Below, piece after piece: positions 62,426 to 64,000 of a DNA stretch of 64,000 nt (its first letter is position 1; each line of letters begins with the position of its first letter). The stretch is from Hydrangea macrophylla (taxonomy: Eukaryota; Streptophyta; Magnoliopsida; Cornales; Hydrangeaceae). Where the stretch lies: contig CM066983.1 of NCBI GenBank assembly GCA_033977485.1, positions 109,397,580 through 109,461,579 on the forward strand, in the 5' to 3' direction. Position numbers and translations under genes: made by a program. The notes beneath the pieces are model-generated. The model searched no databases. It was not told the DNA's origin and saw only the letters and a list, made by a program, of their open reading frames with translations.

Positions 62426-64000
62426 AACGTTGAATTCATGGAGATAGGAGAGCGATGAGCGTTGGTTAAGAATCAAGAATACTAAGGTTCTTAATAGCCA
62501 ATTACCTAGTTTTGGTCCTGCTCACGTGGGATGCTTGTGAGCGGTAAAATGTCAAAATCTAAATTTTTACATTGTTTCGCGCAATGACTAAATTCGGGAA
62601 ACGATAAAAGTCCATTCCAGAGAAAAATACTAGAAGATCGATTAAGATGTTTTGGACACGTAAGAAGACTAGTCAGGATAAAAGTCCATTCCAGATAAAA
62701 ATACGAGAAGATCGATTAAGATGTTTTGGACACATAAGAAGACCAGTTAGGATGATTCACACTATCCAATTGAGGGTAGTGCAAGGAATAGGGGAAGTTA
62801 ACAGTATGGCCTATAGTGACAAAGAATTTGAGAAGCCTTGGACTCCATGTATTGGGCTGCAGGCCCAAAGGCACATTCTAAAAGGTATGTAGAAGATTTG
62901 GTTGCTTTACATCTTATTTTTGTATTTGCATACCATATTCAAAAGATGGTTGCCTGCCTGTCTTTGGTAGGGACTTGTTTGGGACTAACCATGCTTTAAG
63001 TAGTCTCTCCCCTACTTTACTTATATTGCAGAAGGTATATGCACTGATCTAAACTATTGTTGAACCATATAAAAACATACAATGTAAAAAATTTCCTGTT
63101 TACTTTTTAATTAATTCATCATTTTACCACCACCACACATATAATCATGCCATATGGGAATATAAATTTATCTGTATATCCAAAATAAACTATTAGTTTT
63201 TATCTTGAAAAAGAATGGTCACAAAAACAACCAGTTTGACCAAAAAAGTTCTCCAAAACCCAGGCATGAGAGTGCTTCATTAGGAAATGATTATCTCCTT
63301 CAAAAAAGTTGGGGGCAATCATGCTTGTAAGTCTTACTGTGAAATGAGTATGCGGAAGTCTTTGCATTCAAAAAAATGGTTTATTGGAGTTTGTTAAATG
63401 AGTTCCAGGCTTTTTGCAAGTGGTTTGAATTAACCACAGAGACAGAAAACTGTGACTTCAATGATTCTTCAAGAACTTTTAACTTTATTATCTTTGACTT
63501 GAAGCCAAAGAGAAGTATCTTAATACTAAACTATTTATGCTTTTAGTGTATGTTCATTTGTGATTTGTGCTTTTAATTTTGTTCTTTGTGCATGCTAAAT
63601 TTTGAATCACCCACATGGGTTTTCATCCTCTACTTGTTAGTACTATTTTAAAGATCCAATTGCAAAGAGAAGATGAGTCCAAATGGTGGAGTCTTTCATG
63701 AGAAGGAAAGCTTCATTTATACCAAGGAAAATCAAAACATAAAAGAAAAAGGTTTTTCTTTGAAAAGCCTGCTTGAGATGGAAAGTGAAGGTGGTAGACA
63801 AAGTGATGAGGCTGAAACATAAAATAGTTTCTAAAAAGAGGGACAAGATCAAGAAAGGTGGAAACATTTATGGGCCCCAAAACCTAGTCAGACACCTCCA
63901 TATATCTTTTGTATCACAGTTTCTTTATTAATGTTTAATTAATTATATATGCAGATATACATTTACTATGACAACAACCAAAAAAAAAAAAAAAAAAAAA
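62426..64000. other. Intergenic stretch after the PPR gene
   Basis: Apart from the LINE-like fragment at 62611-62800 there is no recognisable gene. It ends in a poly(A) run (63980-64000) at the window edge that could be a retroposon tail. Confidence 0.55.
62611..62800 (+). repeat. LINE-like ORF2 C-terminal fragment, tandemly duplicated
   Basis: Two 74-bp units (62611-62684, 62685-62758) begin TCCATTCCAGA. The second is in frame with IREDRLRCFGHIRRP, which resembles the RENRLRWFGHV segment near the C-terminus of plant LINE reverse-transcriptase proteins. The rest of the LINE is absent. Confidence 0.6.

Noticed and set aside
63643..63867. 74-residue hydrophobic minus-strand frame
   Set aside because: Composition follows the purine-rich strand; no signal or family motif supports a gene.

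Overview
The window is a stretch of flowering-plant nuclear DNA. It is AT-rich, full of microsatellites, and carries GT-AG introns, plant-specific gene families (a chloroplast RNA-binding protein, a PLS-type PPR protein, a cyclic-nucleotide-gated channel) and plant LTR-retrotransposon, MULE, hAT, Harbinger, CACTA, Helitron and SINE signatures. A eudicot is most likely; the species cannot be fixed from the sequence. No CRISPR array, operon, rRNA or intact tRNA gene was seen.

Layout. 1-5050: a decayed Ty1/copia element whose 5' LTR is cut by the window edge. 5374-12663: solo LTRs of Ty3/gypsy type (5374-7442; 8089-12663, interrupted by 8743-10885 with TSD GGGTA). 12669-24357: gene-poor DNA with Helitron-like ends, a mini-CACTA, a MULE-type MITE, a SINE and microsatellites. 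24367-27553: a long-TIR MULE-type element split by a solo LTR. 28571-38144: a three-level nest, solo LTR (TSD TAAAT) > solo LTR (TSD ATGTG) > LTR retrotransposon with almost no internal region (TSD TATAA), plus a hAT-type MITE. 38885-41083: an intact four-exon gene for a CP29-like chloroplast ribonucleoprotein. 42611-46009: a hAT-type element containing a MULE-type element containing a Tourist-like MITE. 48585-59812: a cyclic-nucleotide-gated channel pseudogene, broken by frameshifts, a LARD-like retroelement (itself holding a solo LTR), a truncated copia and loss of the pore/C-linker exon. 60944-62425: an intronless PPR gene with a SINE inserted exactly at its start codon. 62426-64000: a short LINE-like tail and plain intergenic DNA.

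Two host genes look functional. The CP29-like protein would bind RNA in the chloroplast, and the PPR protein (E/E+ class) would bind organellar RNA, so both belong to organelle RNA metabolism; nothing suggests they are co-regulated. The rest is mainly a layered record of transposition. Most insertions could be delimited to the base by matching target-site duplications.

The most unusual signals are these. (1) A cassette of repeated short perfect palindromes lies about 290 bp from the 3' end of several LTRs, next to a CTGCAG word; the position is similar but the palindrome word differs between families and even between copies of one family. (2) The SINE's target-site duplication copies the start codon of the PPR gene. 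(3) A 243-bp-internal LTR element has LTRs of 1.6 and 2.1 kb. (4) Several kinds of degenerate tandem repeats lie inside LTRs and in the LARD-like element.
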